The translations under genes and the position numbers were made by a program. The notes below the pieces were generated by a model. It saw only the letters and a list, made by a program, of their open reading frames with translations, ran no database searches and had not been told where the DNA came from. From Synechococcus sp. Tobar12-5m-g (GTDB taxonomy: Bacteria; Cyanobacteriota; Cyanobacteriia; PCC-6307; Cyanobiaceae), in NCBI RefSeq assembly GCF_024345415.1, contig NZ_JAGQBB010000025.1:1-33784 (forward strand): a DNA stretch of 33,784 bases, written 5' to 3'. Position 1 is the stretch's first letter. The number at the start of each line of letters is the position of its first letter. Shown here in pieces: positions 26,120 to 33,547 of this stretch.

Positions 26120-28111
26120 TCAATCCATAGATGCAATGGGCTGCAGGGAGCAGCGCACACCCAGGCGGGTGAGTTTGCTCTGCACCAGCCGAGCGAAGTC
26201 TTCGTCGAGGGGGTCACTGAGGTGGGTGCCGCCATCCAGCAGGTGGGCCATGGCACCGGGGGGCTGGCCGAAGTATCTGCCCAGACACTGCTTCACCTCG
26301 AACAGGGCCTCCGCAGGCAGATGCGCTTCCAGCTGGAGCCGCCAGCCGGGTGAATCCAGCCGCCCGAGCTCGATGCGTCGCAGGCCGCTCAGGTCGGCGA
26401 GGATCACCAGCTGGTCCCCCTCCGCCAGGACGGTTTCCGGCGCCGGCAAGGCCTTGGCCCCGGCCGTCCCTGGCTGCCCCCGGGTGATCACCGTCACCCC
26501 GTAGCCGCTCTCGAGGCGGGCGATGCTGCGGCCCCAGAGGCTGTCGCCCGTTTTGATCTGATAGCGCACCAGCAGCAGATTGCTCCCCTGGATCCGGGCG
26601 ATGCCTTCGACCCGCTCGCCGAAGGCGGTGGCCACCAGGGCATCGCAGGCCAGGTCCATGGTGGAGAGCACCGTGACGCCGCCCAGCAGCTCTCCCAGCC
26701 GTTCGGCAGCCTCGACCGCGTGGCTGAGGATCACCAACCGGGCCTTTGGCCAGCGCTGCTGCAGCGACAGGGCCCCGTGCAGATTGGCCAGCAGATCCGT
26801 CGAGAGCAGGCCGATCGCCTCGACCCGGCAGTGCCTCAGCAGGGTTTCGGCATTTTCCAGCCGCTCCACCACCACACCCTCCCGGGTGGCGCTGCCGCCG
26901 TTGCCGCTGGCTTCCACCCGCACCACCTGGAGGCGCGCCCGCTTCAGGGCCGCCCCCACCTGGGCGGCCATGGCCCCACCATGAAGCAGCAGGATCTGGG
27001 CGCTGCCGCGCTTCAAGGGGCGGGGTCTGGTGATGCCGAAGCGGGCGCTGAGCAGGCGCTCCAGGATCACTGCCACCAGTCCGGAGGTCAGCAGGGTCCC
27101 GATCAGGGAATAGAGCAGGGTTCCGGCGATCAGCCGACCATCGACATCGGCAAGCGTCTGCTTCGGGCTCTCGGCCAGCAGCACGTTGACTGGATCGACG
27201 TATTCGCCCTTGAGCAGGGCCAGGGTGACGAACAGACCCTGCCGCCAGCCCCCCTGCAGGGAGAACACGCCGATGCCCCCCGCCAGCAGAAGCAGCAGCA
27301 GGGCTGGGACGATCGATTGCAGCGGGGTGCGCTGGCGCAACCATTCCCAGGCGCGTTGCCAGGGCCGCATCAGCCGCTGGGCCCTGAAACGTCCCCGCCT
27401 GATGCGTCCCTCAGCCGCGGCGCTCTCCCCGGCCGGGAGCTGGGTTGGGATGCTGGTGAGGCTGCGGCGGAAGCCCAGCGGGCTGACCACCATGTGGCCC
27501 CGGGGACTGGCTCCCCAGCCGGTTTCGCGAGGCAACCGCAAGAGGCGATAGTTCCGGTCGTAGGCGGAGGCGGCGGCGATCTCGGCCGGGTCGATCGCAT
27601 CGAACACTTCGAAGCGGTGGCCATCCACTTCGAAAAGGGCCGCCTGGTCGCCCGAGCGCAGCGACTGGGCAACGGCGCCGGCCGTGAGCAGGAGGGGATC
27701 GACGACGGCGATCCCTGGCAGTCGTTGTTCGAGCAGGGCTCCGAAGGAGGCGTCCTGGCTGGAGGAGCGAACCACGATCTCGGCACTGGGGTTGAGCAAC
27801 CGAACCTGGAGCGCCGCCTCGAAATTGACCGTGCTCTCGGAACTCAGCAGCAGCACCGACCGTGCCTCCACCACCCCAACCCGGCGCAGGGCTTCCGGCC
27901 GGCGCATGTCCCCCTGCAGCACCTGGCCCGCGAGTGCCACCGCCAGCTCGGGGTGGGTCCAGGCCGGGGCGTTCAGGTCAAGGCAGATCAGCGCGGACTC
28001 GAAATCGAGCAGACGCAGCAGGCAGGCCTGGCCAAGCGATCCGAGCCCGCAGACCACGATGGGTCTCTGGTGTGGCATCGGATGGATCGGCAATGGCGCC
28101 ATGCCACCCAT
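26120..28111 (-). CDS. two-RCK-domain NAD-binding membrane protein (TrkA-N/CASTOR-POLLUX-like)
   Basis: This is a 663-residue predicted ion-transport-related protein. The N-terminus has a Rossmann/RCK-N fold starting RPIVVCGLGSLGQACLLRLL (about residues 16-35). Around 270-350 there are two strongly hydrophobic helices (IVPALLLLLLAGGIGVFSL and LIAGTLLYSLIGTLLTSGLVAVIL) joined by a loop of about 50 residues. A second RCK-N-like domain begins ILLLHGGAMAAQVGAALKRA, and an RCK-C/TrkA-C-like domain includes ITRGQPGTAGAKALPAPETVLAEGDQLVI. I see no TVGYG-type selectivity filter in the loop, so it is not a standard potassium channel. RCK before and after the membrane part is unusual. ATG 28111 is the start. 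Ion or transport partner is unknown. Confidence 0.75.
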   Translation of the reverse strand: MGGMAPLPIHPMPHQRPIVVCGLGSLGQACLLRLLDFESALICLDLNAPAWTHPELAVALAGQVLQGDMRRPEALRRVGVVEARSVLLLSSESTVNFEAALQVRLLNPSAEIVVRSSSQDASFGALLEQRLPGIAVVDPLLLTAGAVAQSLRSGDQAALFEVDGHRFEVFDAIDPAEIAAASAYDRNYRLLRLPRETGWGASPRGHMVVSPLGFRRSLTSIPTQLPAGESAAAEGRIRRGRFRAQRLMRPWQRAWEWLRQRTPLQSIVPALLLLLLAGGIGVFSLQGGWRQGLFVTLALLKGEYVDPVNVLLAESPKQTLADVDGRLIAGTLLYSLIGTLLTSGLVAVILERLLSARFGITRPRPLKRGSAQILLLHGGAMAAQVGAALKRARLQVVRVEASGNGGSATREGVVVERLENAETLLRHCRVEAIGLLSTDLLANLHGALSLQQRWPKARLVILSHAVEAAERLGELLGGVTVLSTMDLACDALVATAFGERVEGIARIQGSNLLLVRYQIKTGDSLWGRSIARLESGYGVTVITRGQPGTAGAKALPAPETVLAEGDQLVILADLSGLRRIELGRLDSPGWRLQLEAHLPAEALFEVKQCLGRYFGQPPGAMAHLLDGGTHLSDPLDEDFARLVQSKLTRLGVRCSLQPIASMD

Positions 28112-28235
28112 CTTCGGTAGCGGGGGTTAAGGGAGGCTCAACAACTCCCACCCCGCCGCAATCCGCTCCTGGCGATGCGGTTGGCTCCATCCCCTGGCTG
28201 ATGCTGTTGCACTGGCCGATCGCCCTGGGGCCACG

Positions 28236-28640
28236 GTGGCGATCCTGATCCTGGGCGCCTCTCTCGGCCGGATGCCTCAGCAGCCCGTCAAGATCCAGCT
28301 GGTGATGGATGCGCCGTTGCCCGTGGCAGGCCAGGTGGATTTCGGCAGCATCAAGACGCCGCTCCTGGTCGAGAGGATCCAGACCCCGATCCGCACCGAG
28401 CCGCTGGTGACCCGGCCGATCGCGGCCAACTTCACCCTTTTCGATGGGGTGGAACTGGCTTCTCCCCTTTCTGTCTCGGTGCCCAAGCTGAGCAAGGGCC
28501 TGGGGGTGTCAGTCCGCGGCCCCATCAATGCCAGCGTGATCGGCGATGTGGCGGCGGTGGTGCGGGGCACTGTCGATGGCAAGGTCGATGTATCGGTTCC
28601 CGAAACCCTTCAGCACCGCCGCATTCAGCTGGGCCTCTGA
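28236..28640 (+). CDS. hypothetical exported/membrane-anchored beta-rich protein, 134 aa
   Basis: I do not recognise this protein. GTG 28236 is the first possible start after a stop at 28128. The product begins with a short hydrophobic stretch MAILILGASLGRM, which could be a weak anchor. Many alternating Val/Ile/Thr segments then suggest beta strands (for example VAAVVRGTVDGKVDVSVPE). There are no cysteines and no catalytic-looking motifs. It is divergent from the RCK-type gene, with ~124 bases between starts, and is followed after 131 bases by the small membrane protein with an HLR1-like promoter. Confidence 0.5.
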   Translation: MAILILGASLGRMPQQPVKIQLVMDAPLPVAGQVDFGSIKTPLLVERIQTPIRTEPLVTRPIAANFTLFDGVELASPLSVSVPKLSKGLGVSVRGPINASVIGDVAAVVRGTVDGKVDVSVPETLQHRRIQLGL

Positions 28641-28725
28641 AGGATCAGCTTCCTTGGTGAGGACCTGATCATCAAATTCAATCGAAACCGCCCCTCGGCA
28701 GCTCCAGGGAAGGCTGGAACCTCGC

Positions 28726-28743
28726 TTTACAAATCTTTACGCT
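28726..28743 (+). promoter_or_regulatory. HLR1-like element (putative RpaB binding site)
   Basis: TTTACAAA-TC-TTTACGCT matches the cyanobacterial HLR1 layout of two (G/T)TTACA(T/A)(T/A) repeats two bases apart. The first repeat is perfect and the second imperfect. RpaB uses this element to regulate high-light and photosynthesis genes. It lies 29-46 bases before the ATG at 28772, overlapping where a -35 box would sit if TAAGAT (28751-28756) is the -10. That position would usually mean repression in low light. Confidence 0.55.
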
Positions 28744-28748
28744 AAGCT

Positions 28749-28768
28749 GATAAGATCTTATCGTAAAG
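28749..28768. promoter_or_regulatory. 14-bp perfect palindrome and inverted TTTACG box in the same promoter
   Basis: GATAAGATCTTATC (28749-28762) is a perfect 14-bp palindrome over the likely -10 region. Just after it, CGTAAAG (28762-28768) is the inverted copy of CTTTACG (28735-28741), so a third TTTACG box faces the other way. It could bind a dimeric regulator or form a hairpin near the transcript start. No regulator is identified. Confidence 0.45.
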
Positions 28769-28771
28769 CCC

Positions 28772-28990
28772 ATGGAAGCCTTGCTCGGGATTCTTTACTT
28801 CACTTTTTTTGCGGTGATTGCAGGCGGCGCCTTCGCCTTGATGCGCCAGAATCTTCAATCCACCGACTGGAGTGCCAAGCCCCGCGGCGTGGCCTCCTCC
28901 CATCCAGAAGTCCCCCTCCAGGGTGATGAATTGCTCTATGTGGACTTGAGCCGCGAGCGACTGGAGCGTTTATTCGAAGAAACAGCCTGA
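28772..28990 (+). CDS. small membrane protein, DUF2973-like
   Basis: This 72-residue protein has one N-terminal membrane helix (ALLGILYFTFFAVIAGGAFALM), a short linker containing a SHPE motif, and an acidic C-terminus DELLYVDLSRERLERLFEETA. The layout of N-terminal helix, HPE linker and acidic end resembles the cyanobacterial DUF2973 family, of unknown function. The ATG is well placed after an AAAG stretch. Its promoter carries an HLR1-like element, so light-dependent expression is likely if RpaB is present. It converges with the hypothetical gene ending at 29023; I see no clear terminator between them. Confidence 0.7.
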   Translation: MEALLGILYFTFFAVIAGGAFALMRQNLQSTDWSAKPRGVASSHPEVPLQGDELLYVDLSRERLERLFEETA

Positions 28991-29022
28991 GGTGATCATC
29001 CACCACTGAGGTGCTATCGGGT

Positions 29023-29739
29023 TTAAATCGTCATCGTGGAGATCGTTTTCAAGGGGGTGGCGCTGATCGAGTCAACCACGAAGCTCGACCAGGTGGAAAC
29101 GGCCCCGGCAGACGATTCGATCAGTGGAAACTCGATGCGCTTGCGTTGATAGGTGAAGCCCACGCAAGTGAGATTCGCATCATCCGCCATCAACGACCAC
29201 AGCACCTTGAGCTGATCCCGTCCGTAGTCGCTCGGTGGTCCGCCTGGCGGCAACTCGAAGACATGGCCAGGGTCACAGCGGATTGCCCATGGATTCTCCC
29301 AGGAGAGATAGTGGCCATCCTCCGTCGGGTAGAACCAGCAGGTTTCATTGCTGCCGGCTTGAAGCGGCAGGCTGTCGAGCCGCTGGACGGCGGAATCGTC
29401 ACGATTCGGATCCTCCAGGCTGTAAACTTCGAGCCACTGCCCGGCTGGATCGAAGCTGGGGATCAGGGCATCGCAAACCAGCCGGCGTTGCCGCTGGCCT
29501 GGAGGCCGGTCACCATCCGCTTGCTCAGCGAATGGATCCTGGCCGGAGTGATTGGCCTTGCCGCTGGCAAGCAGATCCTGCAGAGATCCGCTCCAGCCAT
29601 CAGGACAGCGGTAGATCCGCAGGGCCTTGCCTTGCCGGACCGTTGCTGCTTGCTGGCGCACCAGATCAGTCCACCGCAGCAGGGGGCCGGCCAGGTCAGG
29701 AACACTTGAGCTCAGAACGAAGCGAAGGGCGTCAGACAT
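29023..29739 (-). CDS. hypothetical protein, 238 aa
   Basis: I do not recognise a family. The 238-residue protein is soluble-looking, without a signal or membrane helix, and moderately rich in Trp, Asp and Pro. It contains the stretch CWFYPTEDGHYLSWENPWAI and a preceding acidic region. The start is ATG 29739. The GC content near its end is a little lower than that of the housekeeping genes. It lies between the small DUF2973-like gene (convergent) and hli (same direction, with a terminator between them), so it is probably transcribed on its own. Function unknown. Confidence 0.68.
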   Translation of the reverse strand: MSDALRFVLSSSVPDLAGPLLRWTDLVRQQAATVRQGKALRIYRCPDGWSGSLQDLLASGKANHSGQDPFAEQADGDRPPGQRQRRLVCDALIPSFDPAGQWLEVYSLEDPNRDDSAVQRLDSLPLQAGSNETCWFYPTEDGHYLSWENPWAIRCDPGHVFELPPGGPPSDYGRDQLKVLWSLMADDANLTCVGFTYQRKRIEFPLIESSAGAVSTWSSFVVDSISATPLKTISTMTI

Positions 29740-29771
29740 CGGCCCAGGATAAGAAGTGGTGCAAGAACAGC

Positions 29772-29809
29772 AAAAAGCCAGGTCTACCTTGAACGGCGGA
29801 CCTGGCTTT
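29772..29809 (-). terminator. Rho-independent terminator of hli
   Basis: A perfect 11-bp stem, AAAGCCAGGTC (29774-29784) with GACCTGGCTTT (29799-29809), and a 14-base loop. On the minus strand the stem is followed by TTTTTG, as expected for a terminator 20 bases after the hli stop codon. Confidence 0.88.
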
Positions 29810-29828
29810 GAATGGATGGAAAAAGGAA

Positions 29829-29972
29829 TCAGCCGAGGCCGATCTGGCTGAGGATGCCTTGACCGGTGAGCAGCTCGGTGGCCAGGCCGATCACGAAGCC
29901 CAGCATGGCCATGCGGCCATTCCAGGTTTCGGCGAACTGAACGAAGCCAAAGCGGGAGGTGGATTCAGTCAT
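29829..29972 (-). CDS. hli: high-light-inducible protein (one-helix chlorophyll-binding)
   Basis: This 47-residue single-helix thylakoid protein belongs to the Hli/SCP family. These proteins bind chlorophyll and carotenoid, protect photosystem assembly intermediates and dissipate energy under light stress. The chlorophyll-binding motif is visible as FAETWNGRMAMLGFVIGLATE, with Glu and Asn/Arg ligand positions, followed by LLTGQGILSQIGLG, the standard C-terminus. ATG 29972 gives MTESTSRFGF; an in-frame ATG at 29999 would add nine residues and has a better-placed AAGG upstream, so the start is not settled. A strong terminator follows. Confidence 0.93.
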   Translation of the reverse strand: MTESTSRFGFVQFAETWNGRMAMLGFVIGLATELLTGQGILSQIGLG

Positions 29973-30079
29973 GACGGAGGTGAGGGGTGATGCCTTCATG
30001 AAGCGTAACACCTTTCTTGCGTTGTGTGTCGGATTGGTCGGCTGGGGTTGCGCATTCCCCTTTTCCCTCTCTGGCCAGC

Positions 30080-30715
30080 TCAAGGGCCCTTCGGCTTTGG
30101 CTTGGCAGGCCCGCCCGTTGCCGGTGGGGTTTTGGGTGGGGCATTTGGTGGGGTAGCCGTCGACGCGCCGGCAGCGGGCTTTGCATTGGCGCACAGGGAG
30201 GCGATCATCCGGTCTTCACCGCCGATGGTCTTGGATTCGTCGGCCGAAAGGGGCAGCCGCCACTCCTCCCAGGCTCCTGCACCGGTCCTGCGGGTGAGTT
30301 TGAGACTGGGGCAATGAACGGCCACGCTGGCCTGCACCGGGGGCTCGCCGCATTCCACGGTGGTGGATCGGACGTCACCCTCGCTGAGCCGCCAGGTGCT
30401 CCAGTCGTAGCGACAGGGACCGAAGCTGCGCCACCGTGGGGCCTTGAGCTTGCGGATTCGCTCCAGCAGCTCCTTTTCCTTGCTGCTGGGGCTGGCGTCC
30501 GATTCCACAGTGCCCTCGGGCTTGAGGGCGGGCTTGCTTTGCAGCGGTGGCGGTGCCGTGACCTGGCCGCGCGCGCTGATGTTGGTTCCCAGAACCAATC
30601 CTAGAACCGATACAGATGACAGCCCCAGGGCCAACCAGAGCGCTGGGGCGAGGCGGAATTGCCCCCTGGAACCTGGTCCACATCGTTTTGTGGATCGTCT
30701 CGGGGATCGTTCCAT
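30080..30715 (-). CDS. hypothetical membrane-anchored protein with Pro-rich tail, 211 aa
   Basis: I do not recognise this protein. It starts at ATG 30715 with a basic N-terminus and one membrane helix (LAPALWLALGLSSVSVLGLVLG). A Pro/Ser/Lys-rich linker follows, then a compact domain with four cysteines (in FGPCRYDW, TVECGEP, VHCPSLK and SLCANAK) that could form two disulfides outside the cytoplasm. It ends in a Pro/Ala/Lys-rich tail (TPPNAPPKTPPATGGPAKPK). The domain also has conserved-looking Trp residues (WRSFGPCRYDWSTWRL). It lies between hli and cyAbrB on the same strand. Confidence 0.66.
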   Translation of the reverse strand: MERSPRRSTKRCGPGSRGQFRLAPALWLALGLSSVSVLGLVLGTNISARGQVTAPPPLQSKPALKPEGTVESDASPSSKEKELLERIRKLKAPRWRSFGPCRYDWSTWRLSEGDVRSTTVECGEPPVQASVAVHCPSLKLTRRTGAGAWEEWRLPLSADESKTIGGEDRMIASLCANAKPAAGASTATPPNAPPKTPPATGGPAKPKPKGP

Positions 30716-30744
30716 CGCCTCCAACCCCACGATCAATCGCGAAT

Positions 30745-30773
30745 CCTGCCATGGCCCGGGAACGGATGGCAGG
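30745..30773. repeat. inverted repeat between the Pro-rich-tail gene and cyAbrB
   Basis: CCTGCCAT (30745-30752) and ATGGCAGG (30766-30773) form a perfect 8-bp inverted repeat with a 13-base loop in the 126-base gap 30716-30841. It could be an operator or part of a termination structure of cyAbrB; there is no T-run on either side. Confidence 0.4.
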
Positions 30774-30841
30774 TCGAGGTGATGTTGTTGAAAGGAGTGC
30801 GTCCCTGCCTGGAACTCAGCGTTGCCCTGGCGGGTGCCGCC

Positions 30842-31216
30842 TCATTCTTCGTCGCCCTCGTCGCTGCCGACGGGCACCAGGCGAATCTGCTTGCGGCCGA
30901 GCTTCAGCTCAAACTCATCACCGGGCTTGAGATCGAGCAGCCCGGTGTAGGCCTTGCCCACCAGCAGGTTGCCGTTGCCCTGAACCGTGGCGATGTAGCT
31001 GAGCTTGCGGCCGGCTTTGGTTCCCATGCCGTTGCCACTTCCGTTGCCGAGGCTGACGCCTTTGGCCTCGAGCAGCGCCTCATAAAAGGCGGTGAAATTG
31101 AGCCGCTCGCTTCCATCCTTCTTGGTGCTCAGGTAGCCGCAGCTGCGCACCAGATCAGATTTGGAGGCATCGCCGAGCTCCTTGACTTTGGTCAGCAGGT
31201 CGGATCCAGTCAGCAT
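30842..31216 (-). CDS. cyanobacterial AbrB-type transcriptional regulator (cyAbrB)
   Basis: This 124-residue DNA-binding protein is of the cyAbrB family, found throughout cyanobacteria. Members influence carbon/nitrogen balance, hydrogenase and toxin genes. The N-terminal conserved part is MLTGSDLLTKVKELGDASKSDLVRSCGYLSTKKDG, ERLNFTAFYEALLEAKG follows, and the C-terminal AbrB fold contains KLSYIATVQGNGNLLVGKAYTGLL and KPGDEFELKLGRKQIRLVPVG. In this subfamily the DNA-binding AbrB domain is C-terminal. The start is taken as ATG 31216; ATG 31246 is in frame and has purines upstream, so an N-terminal extension of ten residues is possible. It lies 85-116 bases after the racemase gene on the same strand. 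Confidence 0.93.
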   Translation of the reverse strand: MLTGSDLLTKVKELGDASKSDLVRSCGYLSTKKDGSERLNFTAFYEALLEAKGVSLGNGSGNGMGTKAGRKLSYIATVQGNGNLLVGKAYTGLLDLKPGDEFELKLGRKQIRLVPVGSDEGDEE

Positions 31217-31301
31217 GATGGTGGGATGGGATAACTGATTCAACATAGCAATCCACGGGAGCCTTTTCAATGGCCCGTGCCGTGTTTGTCAGCCGTTGTT
31301 G

Positions 31302-32432
31302 TCACAAGTCCGCCAAACTGACCCGATCCGAATCCTGCCGAACCATCCGTCGGGAGATGAACGGGGAGGTCATCGCCCTGAGCAGGGCCCCGTAACTCAG
31401 CTGAAACGACAATTCCGTGCCGACGGGAACGGCGATGGTGCCGGTATCGAGGACCAGATGATCACTGCTGGCGCCAAGAAGCTCCATGCCGGCGGGGGGT
31501 GTCAGGCCGCTTGGATCCACATCCTGAACGCCAAGGGCGAGCAGCACGCGCCAGCGATCGCCACAGTCCCTCTCTGCCCCAGCCCCCGGCAGGTTGGCTT
31601 GGAGCGGGCGGGCTTGAGCCAGACCGAAGGCCGTCTGCCGTTGTTCTCCCCGGGGCAGGCTTGGCTTGCGATTCGATTCGATCACTTCGGCGATCAGGGT
31701 GAACGCGTTGGTGCACAGGCCCGCAATCGGCTGGCGCTGCAGCGGTTCCCGGCCTAGCAGGATCGATTCACCCAGGCGAAGATTGTTGATCCGACCCACC
31801 ACCCCTCCGGCCAGCAGCCAGGGCAGGTTGGCGGAGTTTCCTCCCGAAACCTGCTCGAGCGCGATGCCGAACCGGCTCTCCAGGGAGATGGCCAGATCCG
31901 AGAGTTCGGCCATCGATCCATCGGTTGGAACCACCCCGTTCTGGCAGCCCAGATTCGTGCCAATTCCGATCAGTTTCAGGCCGGGCAGCAGCAACACATG
32001 CTGAGCAACCCCTTCGAGCTGTTGCGGCAGGATTCCCTCGCGCCGATCACCGAGTTCCACCATCAGCACCACGCCATGGCGGCGTCCACGGGCCATGGCG
32101 GCGGCGGATAGATGATCCATCACCTCCCGTTCGGTGTTGAGGCTGACATCGGCGACGGCGACCACCCGGGCCACCTGGCTCAACATGGGCGAGCGGATCA
32201 GGGTGATCGGCAGGTTCACCCCGGCTTGCCGCAGCGATTCGATCGTTTCGATGCGCGGCTCGCCGATCCCGGCGATACCCGCCTCCGTGAGGATGGCGAC
32301 AATCGGCGGTGAGCCGAGGGTGGCCTTGGTCACCGCCGTGACGCTGATTCCCTGGCTGCTCAGACGATTCACCAATTGCCGGGCGTTGTGCTGAATCCGA
32401 TCGAGCCGAATCTCCAGCCGCGGGGCCGTCAA
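31302..32432 (-). CDS. PLP-dependent racemase, alanine/ornithine racemase (Orr-like) family
   Basis: This 376-residue fold-type III PLP enzyme has the pyridoxal lysine at about residue 36 (VTAVTKATLG). The N-terminal TIM barrel shows MVELGDRREGILPQQL, GIGTNLGCQNG, EQVSGGNSANLPWL and RLGESILLG. The C-terminal MELLGASSDHLVLDTG and FQLSYGALLRAMTSPFISR match ornithine racemase-type proteins rather than classical Alr, which carries a catalytic Tyr domain. The substrate is unproven. The start is TTG 32432, which shares TTGA with the stop of the upstream DUF1611 gene, so the two are translationally coupled and probably act together. Confidence 0.85.
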   Translation of the reverse strand: MTAPRLEIRLDRIQHNARQLVNRLSSQGISVTAVTKATLGSPPIVAILTEAGIAGIGEPRIETIESLRQAGVNLPITLIRSPMLSQVARVVAVADVSLNTEREVMDHLSAAAMARGRRHGVVLMVELGDRREGILPQQLEGVAQHVLLLPGLKLIGIGTNLGCQNGVVPTDGSMAELSDLAISLESRFGIALEQVSGGNSANLPWLLAGGVVGRINNLRLGESILLGREPLQRQPIAGLCTNAFTLIAEVIESNRKPSLPRGEQRQTAFGLAQARPLQANLPGAGAERDCGDRWRVLLALGVQDVDPSGLTPPAGMELLGASSDHLVLDTGTIAVPVGTELSFQLSYGALLRAMTSPFISRRMVRQDSDRVSLADL

Positions 32433-33547
32433 GGGGTGAGGGCAACCGGCTCACGGACCAGTTCAGGGAAGGCCCGCAGCACCATCTCCACCAGGCGTTC
32501 CGGCGAACGGGTCAGGGCATCGGTGGCGGGGATGGCCAGTTCCACCTCGTAGAGGGCAATCGCCGCCGTGACCTGCCCATCGTCCATGCCTTCGTGGTTG
32601 ATGCACAGACCGATGACCTTTGTGTTCGAGAACGTTTCAATCAAGGCGATTTCGCTGGCGGGCGAGGGCATCGGCAGGGCGGGGAAGTCGCTGAGCCGCT
32701 TCCGCATCGGGGCGTGCTGCAGCACGACGGCCTGGGGTTGGCTGCCCCGCAGGATGTAGGCCGAGCTGAGATAGGCGGGATGGCTGAGGGCGCCCTGCCC
32801 CTCGATCACGATCACCTCGGGCTGGCCATCCGCATGGGCCCCCAGCACGGCGGCCTCCACCTCGCCGGAGCAGAACTGGCAGGGGATGGCATCAAGGGCG
32901 ATGCCGTGGCGGGCCCCCTGGATCAGGCCGGTCTGCCCGGTGCCCACCATGACCGCCCGGATGCCCCGCGCCCTGAGGGCACGGGTGAGGATCAGGGCGG
33001 TGGTGCGTTTGCCGATGGCGCCATCGGTGCCCAGCACCGCGATCCGCCGGCCCGGCAGCGCCGCGACCGCTCCGGTGAACATGTGGAGGTCTTTCTTGGC
33101 AGGGGGGCGGCGCACATCGACGATCGAAACGCTGCGGGCAGCGGCGGCGGCCACGAAGGCGGGGTCGTCGTTGAGAAACTCATGCAGCCCATTGATCAGA
33201 TGCAGGCCGGCACCGAGTGCCGCAAGCATCACGCCGCGCTCCACGGGGGTGAGCATGCCGCTGGCCGGGGCGACGCCGAAGATGAACACATCGGGCCGCT
33301 CGGGGGCCATCGCCAGGGCTTCGCCCAGATCGGCCACCACCGGGATCCCGTTGGCGATCCCGTCGAGGACGGCGCCAGCGTCCTGGCCGGCGGCCTGGCT
33401 GTCGATCACCGAGAGGATGCGGTATCGCTCCGAATGGCGCACCAGCCCATTGGCGGTTTTGCCATCGAGGCGGCCGAAATTCCCTTCGCAATACACAGTG
33501 GCCGTCGGGGACGGAGGCAGGCCGAGGGCATGCAACGATGAAGACAT
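32429..33547 (-). CDS. DUF1611 family P-loop protein (DgcN-like)
   Basis: This 372-residue protein belongs to the DUF1611 family. It has an N-terminal Rossmann-like domain (about 15-150) and a P-loop NTPase-like C-terminal domain with GTDGAIGKRTTA (from 173), reminiscent of the GTDxxxGKT loop of dethiobiotin synthetase-type enzymes. GTGQTGLIQGARHGIALDAI and EVIVIEGQGALSHPAY follow. One branch, DgcN, has been described as an N-acyltransferase in D-glutamate catabolism; whether that applies here is unknown. The start is ATG 33547; upstream frame to 33634 has no support. It precedes the racemase gene with TTGA overlap. Confidence 0.86.
   Translation of the reverse strand: MSSSLHALGLPPSPTATVYCEGNFGRLDGKTANGLVRHSERYRILSVIDSQAAGQDAGAVLDGIANGIPVVADLGEALAMAPERPDVFIFGVAPASGMLTPVERGVMLAALGAGLHLINGLHEFLNDDPAFVAAAAARSVSIVDVRRPPAKKDLHMFTGAVAALPGRRIAVLGTDGAIGKRTTALILTRALRARGIRAVMVGTGQTGLIQGARHGIALDAIPCQFCSGEVEAAVLGAHADGQPEVIVIEGQGALSHPAYLSSAYILRGSQPQAVVLQHAPMRKRLSDFPALPMPSPASEIALIETFSNTKVIGLCINHEGMDDGQVTAAIALYEVELAIPATDALTRSPERLVEMVLRAFPELVREPVALTP

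Noticed and set aside
26720-28120. 466-aa plus-strand open frame
   Set aside because: Antisense shadow of the double-RCK gene.
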